DNA of 64,000 nucleotides from Gammaproteobacteria bacterium. Lineage in GTDB: Bacteria; Pseudomonadota; Gammaproteobacteria; Legionellales; Legionellaceae. How positions within the stretch are numbered: position 1 is the first letter of the stretch; every line of letters starts with the position of its first letter. Positions 27,293 to 36,790 of this stretch are shown here, piece after piece. A program made the translations under genes and the position numbers. The stretch lies in contig JAPLRL010000045.1 in assembly GCA_026399205.1 (NCBI GenBank), positions 84,710 to 148,709 of the forward strand, given 5' to 3'. Below the pieces are notes generated by a model that worked only from the letters and a program-made list of their open reading frames with translations, did not search any database and was not told the origin of the DNA.

Positions 27293-28030
27293 ATGAATTT
27301 TGAAGAAGGCTCTCGGTTAAAGCGCACCCTGATAGTCTTATCTCTGGTAACCCTATCTTGCCTTCTATTTGCCCGTTTAGTGTATTTATATTTGAGTGAC
27401 ACCAACCGCTTTCCAATTAACACCATCAAAGTGGCTGCCAACTATCAACACATTACTCGTACACAAATTGAGTCTATTCTGTCACAGTATCACAGCCAAA
27501 GTTTTTACACCTTACCGGTTCACCAGCTTTATCACCAACTCATCACCATGAGTTGGGTCGCACAAGTCGATATTGAACGCCTGTTTCCAGATACGATTAA
27601 AATCACTTTAAAAGAAAAACAACCCATTGCCATTTGGAATGATGCAATTTTAACCGATCAAGGCGATAGTGTAACTGAATCAGCCTCAACCGCCGAGTAT
27701 CCCGCGCTACCACGCTTAGTTGGCGCCCCTCAAGACGCTAAACTCATGTTAACCATGTACCAAAAGATGAGTGCCATGCTTGCTTTCAACCAATTACAAA
27801 TCAAGATCCTTGAGCGACGCGAAAACCATGCCTGGGAGATCACGCTCACAAACGGCACCCGACTCAAACTCGGGAAAGTTGATACACTAGAGCGACTCGA
27901 GCGGTTTAGCAGGGCCTACCGCTTACTATCTGACAAGCCCGGACAACTCGTCTACGTTGATTTACGATATCCCAAAGGAATGGCCGTCAAATGGCAGCCC
28001 CTGATATCGTCATCCGGACAAGATGGATGA
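27293..28030 (+). CDS. ftsQ: Cell division protein FtsQ
   Basis: Divisome membrane protein. The 245-aa protein has one membrane segment (about residues 12-33), a POTRA domain (FPINTIKVAANYQHITRTQI, then VAQVDIERLFPDTIKITLKE) and the beta domain. GGGAG precedes the ATG. Position between ddl and ftsA is the standard one. Confidence 0.93.
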   Translation: MNFEEGSRLKRTLIVLSLVTLSCLLFARLVYLYLSDTNRFPINTIKVAANYQHITRTQIESILSQYHSQSFYTLPVHQLYHQLITMSWVAQVDIERLFPDTIKITLKEKQPIAIWNDAILTDQGDSVTESASTAEYPALPRLVGAPQDAKLMLTMYQKMSAMLAFNQLQIKILERRENHAWEITLTNGTRLKLGKVDTLERLERFSRAYRLLSDKPGQLVYVDLRYPKGMAVKWQPLISSSGQDG

Positions 28031-28136
28031 AAAATAAGTCTTTGACGTAGAAACAGCTTGTACATCTCCACAATTTATGTATATAGTTTCGCAAACTCCC
28101 TTATTTTTGGAAAACTTACTTTATCACGGGACGAGA

Positions 28137-29375
28137 ATGGCAAAAAAAATAGAAAGGAACATTATTGCAGGCCTAGATATTGGCACGTCTAAAGTGGTCG
28201 CGTTGATTGGTGAGATCAAACATGATGGTAGCATTGAAATCATTGGCGTGGGTCGACAGCCTTCTTTTGGATTAAAGCGCGGCGTGGTCGTCGACATCGA
28301 CTCGACCGTGAATTCCATTCAGCGCGCCCTTCAAGAAGCCGAGTTAATGGCCGGGTGTGAGGTCAGAACCGCTTATGCAGGCATCGCAGGAAGCCATATT
28401 CGCAGCATGAACTCTCATGGGATTGTGGCCATACGTGACAAAGAAGTCTCCGCAGCGGACGTTGAGCGCGTGATCGAAGCCGCGAAAGCCGTTGCTATTC
28501 CCGCTGATCAAAAAATCCTTCACGTGCTCCCACAAGAGTTCATCATTGATAATCAAGGGTGTATTCGCGAACCCGCCGGGATGGCAGGGGTTCGTCTTGA
28601 GGCACGTGTTCACATCGTGACCAGTGCGGCAAGCTCGTCACAAAACATTATTAAATGCGTGCGGCGTTGTGGATTAGAAGTCACCGATATTATTCTCGAG
28701 CAACTTGCTTCAAGTCACGCGGTCTTAACCAGTGATGAAAAAGAACTCGGGGTTTGCATCATCGACATTGGCGGAGGCACCACTGACATTGCCGTTTTCT
28801 ACGATGGCGCCATTCAACATACCGCCGTTATTCCCATCGCAGGCGATCAGGTAACCAACGACATTGCGTTAGCGCTGCGCACGCCTACAAAATCGGCTGA
28901 GGCGATTAAAGTTCAACATGGCTTTGCCTTACCCGAGCATGCCAGCACTACCGACCTCATTGAAGTCCTCAGTGTCAACGAGCGACCTGGCCGAAAAATA
29001 TCAACCAATGCCTTGGCCGAAGTCATTTGCGCGCGCTATGAAGAACTATTTTATATGGTGCGCAACGAACTCCAGCGCGGGGGTTTTCAAGAGCGCATTG
29101 GCGCAGGGATTGTCATCACAGGAGGAGGCTCGCGGTTAAACGGCATCATCGAACTTGCTGAGCTTTGCTTTAAAACACCTGTCCGACATGGGGTTGCACA
29201 TCAAATCAATGGTTTACCCGAGGTCGTCAACGATCCATCGTTAGCGACTGGTGTTGGATTATTGTTACATGGCTATAAACAACAATATGAATCAACTTAT
29301 CATCTACCAGGAAGCGATGGAGAACGCCCAAGCGCATGGCAGAAAGTGAAAGAATGGTTTCAAGGAAATTTTTAG
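28137..29375 (+). CDS. ftsA: Cell division protein FtsA
   Basis: Actin-like ATPase that anchors FtsZ to the membrane. I start it at the ATG at 28137 (MAKKIERNIIAGLDIGTSKV) rather than the upstream ATG at 28077, since the family starts just before the phosphate-1 loop; this gives 412 aa. The phosphate motifs IIDIGGGTTDIAVF and VITGGGSRLNGI are present, and the C-terminus ends in an amphipathic helix with Trp (WQKVKEWFQGNF). Confidence 0.96.
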   Translation: MAKKIERNIIAGLDIGTSKVVALIGEIKHDGSIEIIGVGRQPSFGLKRGVVVDIDSTVNSIQRALQEAELMAGCEVRTAYAGIAGSHIRSMNSHGIVAIRDKEVSAADVERVIEAAKAVAIPADQKILHVLPQEFIIDNQGCIREPAGMAGVRLEARVHIVTSAASSSQNIIKCVRRCGLEVTDIILEQLASSHAVLTSDEKELGVCIIDIGGGTTDIAVFYDGAIQHTAVIPIAGDQVTNDIALALRTPTKSAEAIKVQHGFALPEHASTTDLIEVLSVNERPGRKISTNALAEVICARYEELFYMVRNELQRGGFQERIGAGIVITGGGSRLNGIIELAELCFKTPVRHGVAHQINGLPEVVNDPSLATGVGLLLHGYKQQYESTYHLPGSDGERPSAWQKVKEWFQGNF

Positions 29376-29405
29376 ACGCTCACCAGAGCTAAAGGGGTTA
29401 ATATT

Positions 29406-30602
29406 ATGTTTGAACTCATCGAGACTTCAGAACAAAAAAATGCAGTGATCAAAGTCATTGGAGTAGGGGGTGGGGGTGGTAATGCAGTTGAGCATATGCT
29501 TGCTGAAAACATTGATGGCGTTGAGTTTTATTGCGCCAACACCGATGCACAGGCATTGCGGAATTCTCAAGCAAAAAATTTAATTCAATTGGGTGAAGCG
29601 CTCACCAAAGGCCTCGGCGCGGGTGCAAACCCGAAAATTGGGCGAGAGTCCGCAGAAGAAGACCGCGATCGAATTCGAGAGATCTTAACCGGCGCTGACA
29701 TGATATTTATCACAGCAGGTATGGGCGGAGGCACAGGAACGGGTGCAGCACCCGTCTTTGCGGAAATCGCAAAAGAGCTTGGTATTCTCACGGTTGCCGT
29801 GGTCACCAAGCCGTTTTCGTTTGAAGGTAAACAGCGCGCATTAGCTGCAGAAGAAGGCATCAAAAATTTATCGACTCAAGTTGATTCACTCATTACGATT
29901 CCTAACAACAAACTCTTGAGCGTATTAGGAAAGAACATCAGTTTATTAAATGCGTTCAAGGCGGCTAACAACGTGTTACTCGGCGCAGTCAAAGGCATTT
30001 CTGACTTGATTACCCGCCCCGGATTAATTAACGTTGATTTCGCCGACGTCCGAACCGTCATGTCTGAAATGGGGATGGCGATGATGGGCACAGGAAGTGC
30101 CACCGGCGAGCAGCGCGCGCGACAAGCCGCAGAAGCGGCCATTGCGTCACCCTTACTTGAAGATGTCAATTTTTCTGGTGCCAAAGGTATTTTGGTAAAC
30201 ATCACCGCAGGCCTCAATATGTCAATTGGTGAGTTTGAAGAAGTGGGCGATGTCGTTAAAACCTTTATTTCAGATGATGCAACAGTGGTCATCGGGACCG
30301 TTATCGACCCTGATTTAACCGATGAAGTTCGCGTCACCGTGATTGTCACCGGATTAGGTGAAGCACAGTCGCGCTTTAAAACACCACAAACAGATCATTC
30401 TGGTCGGGCACGCTTAATCGATTCTCATCGCATGGATAGTTCTTTTAACTACCAGCAGCTCGATCGACCTGCAGTCATGCGCAAGCAGCAACAAGCGCCC
30501 ATGACTACAAATAAACCACAACAAGATTCACAACAAGTTCCCGATGTGGATTATTTAGATATTCCCGCCTTTTTAAGACGACAAGAAGAACCTGTAGACT
30601 AA
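29406..30602 (+). CDS. ftsZ: Cell division protein FtsZ
   Basis: Tubulin-like GTPase that forms the division ring. The 398-aa protein has [15 protein letters not shown], the GTP signature [13 protein letters not shown] and the C-terminal peptide [12 protein letters not shown] that binds FtsA and ZipA, both encoded in this window. GGGG precedes the ATG. It is 30 bp after ftsA. Confidence 0.98.
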   Translation: MFELIETSEQKNAVIKVIGVGGGGGNAVEHMLAENIDGVEFYCANTDAQALRNSQAKNLIQLGEALTKGLGAGANPKIGRESAEEDRDRIREILTGADMIFITAGMGGGTGTGAAPVFAEIAKELGILTVAVVTKPFSFEGKQRALAAEEGIKNLSTQVDSLITIPNNKLLSVLGKNISLLNAFKAANNVLLGAVKGISDLITRPGLINVDFADVRTVMSEMGMAMMGTGSATGEQRARQAAEAAIASPLLEDVNFSGAKGILVNITAGLNMSIGEFEEVGDVVKTFISDDATVVIGTVIDPDLTDEVRVTVIVTGLGEAQSRFKTPQTDHSGRARLIDSHRMDSSFNYQQLDRPAVMRKQQQAPMTTNKPQQDSQQVPDVDYLDIPAFLRRQEEPVD

Positions 30603-30677
30603 TTTAATGAATTCTGGTAGAATTTCCGCCTTTTACTAAAGCAGTTTTGATAAGGACATCAAGAAGGTGAAATATCG

Positions 30678-31592
30678 ATGATTCAACAACGAACCTTGAA
30701 AAAAGTCATACAAGCAGCAGGAGTTGGATTGCATTCTGGGGAAACGGTCCTAGTCACCCTAAGACCCGCTCCTGAGAACACCGGTATCATCTTCAGACGA
30801 ACTGATCTCGATCCTGTGGTCGAAATACCCGCACTTTATCAATATGTCAGTGACACCATGTTGTGCACAACACTGTGTCATGATGGCGTAAAAATAGCGA
30901 CAGTTGAGCATATTATTTCCGCATTGGCAGGCCTTGGCATCGATAACGTCTATATTGATGTCAACGCCTCAGAGATCCCCATCATGGATGGCAGTGCCGC
31001 GCCTTTTGTGTTTCTCATCCAATCTGCCGGGGTTAAAATACAATCTAAACCCAAACGATTTATTCGCATTCGTCAAACGATTCGCATCGAAGATGGCGAT
31101 CGCTTTGTGCAGTTTACCCCTCATAATGGCTATAAAATCAAATTCACCATTGATTTTAATCACCCCGTTTTCAACAACAAACCGCAAGCGGCCACATTCG
31201 ACTTTTCTGGCACTTCTTATGTTAAAGAGGTCTGCCGAGCAAGAACCTTTGGTTTCTTGGCCGATTATGAAAAATTACGTGAATCAGACTTAGTCAAAGG
31301 CGGCAGCTTAGATAACGCCATTGTGGTTGATCAATACCGTATTTTAAATGAAGACGGCTTGCGCTTTGAAAGTGAATTTGTTTCTCACAAAGTATTAGAC
31401 GCCATCGGCGATTTATATTTATTAGGCTCTGGTTTAATCGGCGCATTTGAAGGATATAAATCTGGCCATGAGCTTAACAATCGTCTATTAAGAAAGCTCA
31501 TGCTCACAAAAGAAGCCTGGGAATACACCTTATTTGATTCCGCAACCGAAGTAGGCCATCCGGTCTCAAGATTTTACCCCCTAGAAGCCTAA
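30678..31592 (+). CDS. lpxC: UDP-3-O-acyl-N-acetylglucosamine deacetylase
   Basis: Zinc enzyme for the first committed step of lipid A synthesis. The 304-aa protein matches the family length and start ([20 protein letters not shown]). Zinc ligands are in TVEHIISAL and in [11 protein letters not shown] with the preceding [10 protein letters not shown]. The ribosome site is GAAGG. As in E. coli it follows ftsZ. Confidence 0.98.
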   Translation: MIQQRTLKKVIQAAGVGLHSGETVLVTLRPAPENTGIIFRRTDLDPVVEIPALYQYVSDTMLCTTLCHDGVKIATVEHIISALAGLGIDNVYIDVNASEIPIMDGSAAPFVFLIQSAGVKIQSKPKRFIRIRQTIRIEDGDRFVQFTPHNGYKIKFTIDFNHPVFNNKPQAATFDFSGTSYVKEVCRARTFGFLADYEKLRESDLVKGGSLDNAIVVDQYRILNEDGLRFESEFVSHKVLDAIGDLYLLGSGLIGAFEGYKSGHELNNRLLRKLMLTKEAWEYTLFDSATEVGHPVSRFYPLEA

Positions 31593-31656
31593 TTTTAATC
31601 AGTTAGGTAGATCTTGCTAGCCGATAAGATCCGCACATTTTAATAGGTGCTAACCC

Positions 31657-32394
31657 ATGCCCAAAAGAATCTACCACCCCGGCACCTACCAAACCGGTGA
31701 CATCCTCACCCTACCCGAAACTATCGCTCACCACCTCAATGTCGTTCTACGCAAAAAAATTGGCGAGCAATTTCTTCTGATTCCAGGCGATCTTATGGAG
31801 TGGGAAGCAGAAATCATCACCATCGATAAAAAAAAACTAACCGTGAAAATCGGCAAAGGCGAACGCGTTAACCGAGCCTCGCCCCTACATATTCACTTAG
31901 CCCAATCGATCGGCAAGGGAGAAAAATTTGATTTTATCGTACAAAAGGCGGTGGAGTTAGGTGTTGCTGAATTAACGCCGATTATCTCATCCCGCTCCGC
32001 CTTCTCCACCCTAGAAAAAAAGCGCCTCGAGAAAAAACACCTCCATTGGCAAGCCATTATTATTTCAGCGGTTGAGCAATGTGGTCGCACCGAATTACCC
32101 GTACTCCATCCCATCTGTGAGTTCGATCAGTTCATCGCTCAAACCAACTCAAGCCAAAAGTTGATATTAACCCCTCACACAAGCTACACGCTCTCAGAAA
32201 AAACCCTAACCCATCCAACCATCACGCTACTGATTGGACCAGAAGGCGGGTGGTCTGACAGCGAATACCAACAAGCAACGACCGCCGGGTGTCTCCCTGT
32301 CACCTTAGGGCCACGAATTTTACGCACAGAAACTGCCCCGATTGCCATAATCTCTATTTTGCAGGCGCTGAAAGGTGATTTACTCTCCCCGTAG
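31657..32394 (+). CDS. rsmE: 16S rRNA (uracil1498-N3)-methyltransferase
   Basis: SPOUT-class methyltransferase for U1498 of 16S rRNA. The 245-aa protein has the N-terminal PUA-like part and the knot motifs LLIGPEGGWSDSE and LGPRILRTETAPI. It is in line with lpxC after 64 bp, where secA-linked genes would follow in many gammaproteobacteria. Confidence 0.95.
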   Translation: MPKRIYHPGTYQTGDILTLPETIAHHLNVVLRKKIGEQFLLIPGDLMEWEAEIITIDKKKLTVKIGKGERVNRASPLHIHLAQSIGKGEKFDFIVQKAVELGVAELTPIISSRSAFSTLEKKRLEKKHLHWQAIIISAVEQCGRTELPVLHPICEFDQFIAQTNSSQKLILTPHTSYTLSEKTLTHPTITLLIGPEGGWSDSEYQQATTAGCLPVTLGPRILRTETAPIAIISILQALKGDLLSP

Positions 32395-32536
32395 GGCGTG
32401 TTTACATTTGCTCCCAAACGCCGTCGCCCTTCCGAAGAGAGCTTCAGACTTGAGTAATGAGAAAAAATCAAATTGCTTTTCCTTCTGTCATATGATATTT
32501 AATTTGGGCTTTTATTATTTATAAGGAAACATCATT

Positions 32537-32857
32537 ATGCTCAGACGGCATAGCTCTCTCCCCTTTTTTCGCAATCACGGCGTATCCCAATTTCACCCAA
32601 CTCGTCAAGCAGCTACTGATACATGGCTAAACGCCAACCCGACCAATGGCTCCGTAAAATTGATTGCATTTTTCGTAATCATTCTTGCAGCTAACCAAAC
32701 TGCCCGATGCAACCATGAAGACGTGCAACACACTGCTAACTTGCTACTGGCATTTGCTACGAAAGTTGGCGAAAGTTATCCGTGCCAAGGACGCTCAGTT
32801 GAGCCCAGTAAATCCGTGTCGCCTGAAGAAACAACGGTCAGCAATCAACTTAAATAA
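32537..32857 (+). CDS. Possible small protein of unknown function
   Basis: A 106-codon frame with a good ribosome site (AAGGA, 9 bases before ATG). It has one moderately hydrophobic stretch (IAFFVIILAAN) and polar flanks. No family recognised. Its stop TAA coincides with the left end of the family C repeat. It may be real or a chance frame. Confidence 0.35.
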   Translation: MLRRHSSLPFFRNHGVSQFHPTRQAATDTWLNANPTNGSVKLIAFFVIILAANQTARCNHEDVQHTANLLLAFATKVGESYPCQGRSVEPSKSVSPEETTVSNQLK

Positions 32858-32947
32858 CACGCAGGATATCCGAGCCGCGACCGTTAGGGAGCGGAAGTTT
32901 TAAAATTTCCACTCCCTAACGGTCGCGGCTCGGATATCTCGTGTGTT
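32855..32947. repeat. Family C palindromic repeat, copy C1
   Basis: Arms ATCCGAGCCGCGACCGTTAG and complement around a TTTTAAAA centre, with outer arms TAACACG/CGTGTGTTA. It is upstream of dnaA and could terminate transcription from rsmE or the small ORF. Confidence 0.9.
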
Positions 32948-33074
32948 AAATTATAATGCGGTTGCCCTAGCATGGGGAGTTTATTCAAATAACGTGTTAT
33001 GATATTTTTCTATATTAAAGCTTGGGCGTGTTTTAGTTTCGCGTGGTTTATGTCTTCTTAGGAGTCCTGTTTAA

Positions 33075-34418
33075 GTGTCAGAACAATTATGGCAACGTTG
33101 CCTCGGCTATTTACAGGAAGAATACCCCGCGAATCAATTTAATACTTGGATTCGCCCCCTACAAGCTGTGTTTAGCGAAGACGGCCTGGTTCTTTTGGCG
33201 CCAAATAGATTCGTTCTCGATTGGGTTAAAAAGCATTATCATCGGCGAATTGAAGAAGTCATTCAGCTCTTAGAGGCGGGCGCAATTCAAACCGTATCGA
33301 TTGAAGTGGGAACTAAAACAATCACTGAACTCAAACCTCAGGTGATTACACCACCTACAACCCAAATCACGCCAACGCCGAAAGAATCCGATTATAAAGA
33401 CAGCTTTCTGAATGCGAATTTTACCTTCGATGCGTTTGTAGAAGGAAACTCAAACCAATTGGCTCGGGCAGCTTCCTTGCAAGTCGCAGACAAACCAGGC
33501 GATGCCTATAACCCCTTATTTATTTATGGCGGGGTCGGCTTAGGTAAAACGCATCTCATGCATGCGATTGGCCACTCCATCTTAAAGCGCAACCCCGAAG
33601 CAAAAGTCTTATATTTGCACTCCGAGCGCTTTGTTGCTGACATGGTTCGCGCCTTGCAAACCAATGCCATCAATGAATTTAAACGCTTCTATCGCTCATT
33701 AAATGTCTTACTTATTGATGATATTCAGTTTTTTGCAGGCAAAGATCGCTCTCAAGAAGAATTTTTTCATACGTTTAACGCCTTATTAGAAGGCCAACAA
33801 CAAATTATTTTAACAAGCGATCGCTACCCAAAAGAAATCGAGGGTGTAGAAGAACGCTTGAAATCTCGATTTGGTTGGGGCTTAACAGTTGCAGTAGAGC
33901 CGCCTGAATTAGAAATGCGTGTGGCTATTTTAATGAGTAAAGCGCAACAAACGAACGTCACACTCCCCTATGAAGTGGCTTTTTTTATTGCAAAACGTAT
34001 TCGCTCTAATGTTCGAGAATTAGAGGGTGCTTTAAGACGCGTCATAGCAAATGCGCATTTTACCGGAAAATTGATTACCATTGAATTCGTACAAGACGCT
34101 CTCAGAGACTTATTGGCACTTCAAGATAAATTGGTCACGATTGACAATATTCAAAAAACGGTTGCAGAATACTACAAGGTCAAAGTGGCTGAGTTATTAT
34201 CGAAAAGGCGTACGCGCTCAATTGCCCGCCCTAGACAAATGGCCATGGCTTTAGCCAAAGAGCTCACCAATCATAGTTTGCCGGAAATTGCCGATCACTT
34301 TGGGGGCAGAGATCACACCACCGTGATTCATGCGTGTAGAAAAATTAGGGAGCTCATCCTACTGGATGGTTCACTCTCAGATGACTATAAAAATTTAATG
34401 AGAATTTTAACGTCGTGA
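33075..34418 (+). CDS. dnaA: Chromosomal replication initiator protein
   Basis: ATP-dependent initiator that binds TTATCCACA-type boxes. The 447-aa protein has the four-domain layout: N-terminal DnaB-interaction domain (about 1-75), a short linker, the AAA+ core with Walker [10 protein letters not shown] and Walker [10 protein letters not shown], and the C-terminal DNA-binding signature [15 protein letters not shown]. It starts with GTG after AGGAGT. The stop overlaps the dnaN GTG start. The matching origin seems to be 13 kb away at 46.2-48.1 kb. Confidence 0.98.
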   Translation: MSEQLWQRCLGYLQEEYPANQFNTWIRPLQAVFSEDGLVLLAPNRFVLDWVKKHYHRRIEEVIQLLEAGAIQTVSIEVGTKTITELKPQVITPPTTQITPTPKESDYKDSFLNANFTFDAFVEGNSNQLARAASLQVADKPGDAYNPLFIYGGVGLGKTHLMHAIGHSILKRNPEAKVLYLHSERFVADMVRALQTNAINEFKRFYRSLNVLLIDDIQFFAGKDRSQEEFFHTFNALLEGQQQIILTSDRYPKEIEGVEERLKSRFGWGLTVAVEPPELEMRVAILMSKAQQTNVTLPYEVAFFIAKRIRSNVRELEGALRRVIANAHFTGKLITIEFVQDALRDLLALQDKLVTIDNIQKTVAEYYKVKVAELLSKRRTRSIARPRQMAMALAKELTNHSLPEIADHFGGRDHTTVIHACRKIRELILLDGSLSDDYKNLMRILTS

Positions 34419-35521
34419 AAACCATTACCTTTAAAAAAAATCAATGGGCGGGTCCTTTACAAGCCCTTGCTGGCGCTGTTGACAAAAAGCAGGTCATGCC
34501 TATTCTATCCACTATTTTGGTCCGCTTTTCTGACGAAGCCTTATTATTAACGGCAACTGATCTTGAAATCGAACTCACCGCTAAACTTGAGTATCCTGAC
34601 TCAAGCGGCCTACCCTCCTTTACCATTCCTGCTAAAAAATTCTTAGACTTGATTAGAACCTTAGATGATGAAGAGAAATTTGATATCCAGCTACATGAGC
34701 AACACCTGCTTATCAACGCCGCTTCTACGAAATTTAAATTATTCACCCTCCCTTGTGACCACTTTCCATTGGTGCAATTTGACGCCACGGCTTTAAACCT
34801 TGAGCTTCCACGACTAACCTTAATTCATTTACTTCAGTCCACCGCATTTTCTATTTCCCAGCAAGATGTACGGGTTTTTCTTAATGGCATGCTTCTTGAA
34901 TTTGATATTAATCGCATCACAACTGTTGCTGCAGATGGACATCGCATGTCCATTGCAACCCTACAACATCCCCATAACATCCCATTTACGCGCCTGATTC
35001 TCCCAAGAAAAAGTGTCTCTGAATTATTACGACTACTGAGTGCCATTCAAGATGAACACATTCAGCTATATTTACATGACCGACTTTTTCGCGTTCAAAC
35101 CGAGGCGTATGTCTTCTCCTCTAAACTTATTGATTCACAGTTTTTACCCTATCATCAAGCGATTCCTAAACAATTACAGAGCTTTCTCCTGGTTGAACAA
35201 GATGCATTAAAACGTGCATTATCTAGAATTCTCATCATTGCAAATGATAAATCTCGCCCCGTTATTTTAGAAGCATCGCCAGGAAAACTCACCCTGCTCG
35301 CACAAAACCAAGAGCAAGAACAAGCCACTGAACACATGCCTGCAACGCTAGATGGCGAGGCGATTCGCATCGGCATCAACCCCTATTATTTATTAGAGGT
35401 CCTTTCCGTTCTTCAAGGCAGCTTAATTCGTTTATCGTTCTCAACGCCAGATACCAGCATGCTGGTTGAGTCCCTTGAGGATGAGCACTATCAATATATT
35501 TTGATGCCCATGAAAATATGA
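34415..35521 (+). CDS. dnaN: DNA polymerase III sliding clamp
   Basis: Beta clamp that gives processivity to DNA polymerase III. The 368-aa protein has the three-fold repeated clamp structure and the family C-terminus [10 protein letters not shown] (E. coli: VVMPMRL). It starts with GTG inside the dnaA stop and overlaps recF by 4 bp, so dnaA-dnaN-recF is one coupled unit. Confidence 0.97.
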   Translation: MKTITFKKNQWAGPLQALAGAVDKKQVMPILSTILVRFSDEALLLTATDLEIELTAKLEYPDSSGLPSFTIPAKKFLDLIRTLDDEEKFDIQLHEQHLLINAASTKFKLFTLPCDHFPLVQFDATALNLELPRLTLIHLLQSTAFSISQQDVRVFLNGMLLEFDINRITTVAADGHRMSIATLQHPHNIPFTRLILPRKSVSELLRLLSAIQDEHIQLYLHDRLFRVQTEAYVFSSKLIDSQFLPYHQAIPKQLQSFLLVEQDALKRALSRILIIANDKSRPVILEASPGKLTLLAQNQEQEQATEHMPATLDGEAIRIGINPYYLLEVLSVLQGSLIRLSFSTPDTSMLVESLEDEHYQYILMPMKI

Positions 35522-36564
35522 AACTACACTCCCTATCGCTACACCATTTCCGCTGTTTTTCGCAATACCAAACGACGTTACACCCCCGCTTTAACTATAT
35601 CATCGGTGAAAACGGCAGTGGAAAAACTGCTTTTTTAGAAGCGATTTCTCTCCTGTCTCGAGCTCAGTCTTTTCGAATCAGAGAAACCGCGCCCCTGATT
35701 CAAACACAACAAGACCAACTCACGGTCATGACCCATTTAGCCGACACCCAAACCATTGGCATTCAAAAATCGCGTGATGCTCATACCAGCATTAAAATTA
35801 ACGGCCAATCTTGTTTTCGCACCAGCGAGTTAGCAAACCTTCTGCCCTCGCAAGTGATTTATCAAGATGTGTTTCAAATCATCGATGCAGGCCCCATGAT
35901 TCGCAGACAACTTCTCGATTGGGGAGTGTTTCACGTGAAACCTTTTTATCACGATTGGTGGAAGCAATATCGACAAGCCTTAAAACAGCGAAACGCCTTA
36001 TTAAAAGCCCAAGCAAAAAAAACAGAGTTTGCCATTTGGAATAGAACGCTTTGCGACTTATCAAAAAACATGGATGAAGCACGTCAAGACTATGTGGACA
36101 CCCTAGAACCCATATTTAAAGCAATTCTAAAAACACTGACCCAATTAGACTGCGACCTTGCGTATTTCAATGGCTGGGATAGGCAAAGACAAGGACAACC
36201 GCTTGCAACGGTCCTAGAAGCAACACACGAGGCCGATCGTAAAAAACAATACACGCAATTCGGCCCCCACCACGCCGATTTAGAACTCCTCAACCCCGCA
36301 GGCAAAGTAAAACAATTTTTATCGCGGGGGCAACAGAAGATGCTGTTACTCACCTTGAAACTAGCACAAGCTCAACTATTAGATAAACCTTGTTTATATT
36401 TATGGGATGATATTTGTGCCGAACTAGACGAAGGACATCTTGAAAAATTGGGGAGGTTGATTCAAGACATTCCTGGGCAATATTTCATTACTGGCATTCA
36501 AGTTGATCGATCTGTACTTGCTGAGTTGAATCCGGGATTGGTGATTTCACACGGCGCAGGTTAA
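35518..36564 (+). CDS. recF: Recombination mediator RecF
   Basis: SMC-like ATPase that helps load RecA at gaps. The 348-aa protein has Walker A GENGSGKTAF, signature motif FLSRGQQKMLLLTLKLAQ and Walker B LYLWDDICAELD. The region after it no longer leads straight to gyrB; an 886-codon unknown gene intervenes. Confidence 0.96.
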   Translation: MKLHSLSLHHFRCFSQYQTTLHPRFNYIIGENGSGKTAFLEAISLLSRAQSFRIRETAPLIQTQQDQLTVMTHLADTQTIGIQKSRDAHTSIKINGQSCFRTSELANLLPSQVIYQDVFQIIDAGPMIRRQLLDWGVFHVKPFYHDWWKQYRQALKQRNALLKAQAKKTEFAIWNRTLCDLSKNMDEARQDYVDTLEPIFKAILKTLTQLDCDLAYFNGWDRQRQGQPLATVLEATHEADRKKQYTQFGPHHADLELLNPAGKVKQFLSRGQQKMLLLTLKLAQAQLLDKPCLYLWDDICAELDEGHLEKLGRLIQDIPGQYFITGIQVDRSVLAELNPGLVISHGAG

Positions 36565-36610
36565 TAAACGATCCCATCATTTCGACTGTGGTTTACTTAA
36601 CAGAGCATTT

Positions 36611-36640
36611 AGGGTAGGCAAAGGAACCTGGCTTTGAGCC
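36611..36640. repeat. Family B fragment, copy B4
   Basis: A degenerate single arm of the family B palindrome (AGGGTAGGCAAAGGAACCTG), in the 226-bp gap between recF and the 886-codon gene. The rest of that gap is AT-rich and shows nothing else. Confidence 0.6.
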
Positions 36641-36790
36641 ATCTAGTGGCACGGATTTTTTGATGAGACGAGCCAACCCATCTACCAAAATGGCAAATTA
36701 TAAAATGTGGGGATAATATTAAATCAAATATTTGATATTTTTAACTCTGTGAGCTATATATTTACATACCAGCCATCATTGTGATCTCAC

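Larger units (their letters stand above)
32395..33074. other. Long intergenic region before dnaA
   Basis: About 680 bp. It holds a possible small ORF (32537-32857) and the family C palindrome (32855-32947). The 130 bp before dnaA are AT-rich and have a TATGAT at 32998-33003 without a good partner box. I found no TTATCCACA-type DnaA box, so this is not the origin despite lying next to dnaA. Confidence 0.6.

Noticed and set aside
32395..33074. Origin of replication directly upstream of dnaA
   Set aside because: No TTATCCACA-type boxes were found there, while several lie at 46.2-48.1 kb beside rpmH.
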